From positions 98,109-103,684 of the forward strand of contig DHQI01000115.1 of assembly GCA_002408065.1 (NCBI GenBank): 5,576 bases of DNA. The letters are read 5' to 3'. Source of the DNA: Bacteroidales bacterium UBA5342 (GTDB taxonomy: Bacteria; Bacteroidota; Bacteroidia; Bacteroidales; UBA5342). Position 1 is the stretch's first letter. Every line of letters begins with the position of its first letter. The position numbers were made by a program, and so were the translations under genes. Below are positions 5,338 to 5,576 of the stretch, in pieces. A model generated the notes under the pieces. The model had not been told where the DNA came from, made no database searches, and saw only the letters and a list, made by a program, of their open reading frames with translations.

Positions 5338-5576
5338 AGTGATTTCAGTAATTTGACCTGCACCTACAGTACGTCCACCTTCACGAATTGCGAAACGAAG
5401 ACCAAGGTCACAAGCTACCGGAGTAATCAACTCAACGTTGATAGTCAAGTTATCACCAGGCATTACCATTTCAGTTCCTTCAGGAAGAGTAATCTCACCA
5501 GTTACGTCTAATGTACGTAAATAGAACTGAGGACGGTATTTGTTGTGGAAAGGAGTGTGACGACCACCTTCTTCTT
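5332..5576 (-). CDS. tuf: Elongation factor Tu, C-terminal 80 residues (5' end cut by window edge)
   Basis: EF-Tu delivers aminoacyl-tRNA to the ribosomal A site as a GTP complex. Only the end of domain 3 lies in the window: 80 complete codons and two bases, running to a TAA stop at 5332-5334. Recognisable blocks are EEGGRHTPFHNKYRPQFY, LPEGTEMVMPGDN and GLRFAIREGGRTVGAGQITE, in the order and spacing of other EF-Tu proteins. The Ala and Arg matching E. coli A375 and R381, in the kirromycin-binding region, are unchanged. The G domain and domain 2 lie beyond the right edge. A strong intrinsic terminator follows. Whether this is the only tuf copy cannot be told. Confidence 0.98.
   Translation of the reverse strand, partial: EEGGRHTPFHNKYRPQFYLRTLDVTGEITLPEGTEMVMPGDNLTINVELITPVACDLGLRFAIREGGRTVGAGQITEITE

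Noticed and set aside
5157..5342. Plus-strand open frame of 61 codons across the tRNA-Trp gene and tuf terminator
   Set aside because: It is the complement of a tRNA and a hairpin and has no protein-like features.
1..5576. Novel mobile, defence or biosynthetic system
   Set aside because: Every long open region is a recognised housekeeping gene in conserved order, with no repeats, insertion sequences or compositional shift visible.

Overview
This window is a housekeeping segment of a Bacteroidota chromosome. All genes lie on the minus strand, in the order tuf (partial) - tRNA-Trp - secE - nusG - rplK - rplA - rplJ - rplL - rpoB (partial). Three things point to Bacteroidota: this gene order with tRNA-Trp between tuf and secE, RpoB and L10 sequence signatures of the phylum, and the absence of convincing Shine-Dalgarno sites with A-rich leaders before several starts. 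RpoB looks closer to Cytophagales or Sphingobacteriales relatives than to Bacteroides, but I cannot fix the order from memory.

Layout in transcription order, from the right edge. The last 80 codons of tuf (EF-Tu) end at 5332 and are followed by a strong intrinsic terminator (5267-5300). A tRNA-Trp with anticodon CCA and no encoded CCA tail occupies 5151-5223. After 35 nt comes a short single-span secE, then nusG 11 nt later. A 119-nt leader separates nusG from rplK. rplK, rplA, rplJ and rplL follow with gaps of 23, 7 and 31 nt. A 218-nt gap then separates rplL from rpoB and carries a textbook intrinsic terminator, a likely attenuator, just after rplL. The first 642 codons of rpoB run off the left edge; rpoC presumably follows outside the window.

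The genes link translation elongation (EF-Tu, tRNA-Trp, L11, L1, L10, L7/L12), transcription (NusG, RNA polymerase beta) and protein export (SecE). The ribosomal proteins form the L1 stalk and the L11/L10-L12 GTPase-associated stalk. Regulation probably works through the rplL-rpoB attenuator and ribosomal-protein feedback. The gap between rplA and rplJ is too short for an E. coli-style L10 leader.

I found no mobile element, CRISPR array, phage gene or novel system. The points worth a second look are regulatory: the attenuator, the rpoB leader, the missing intergenic L10 leader, the G-poor rplK leader and the A-rich rplL initiation region. No gene-free stretch exceeds 300 bases.
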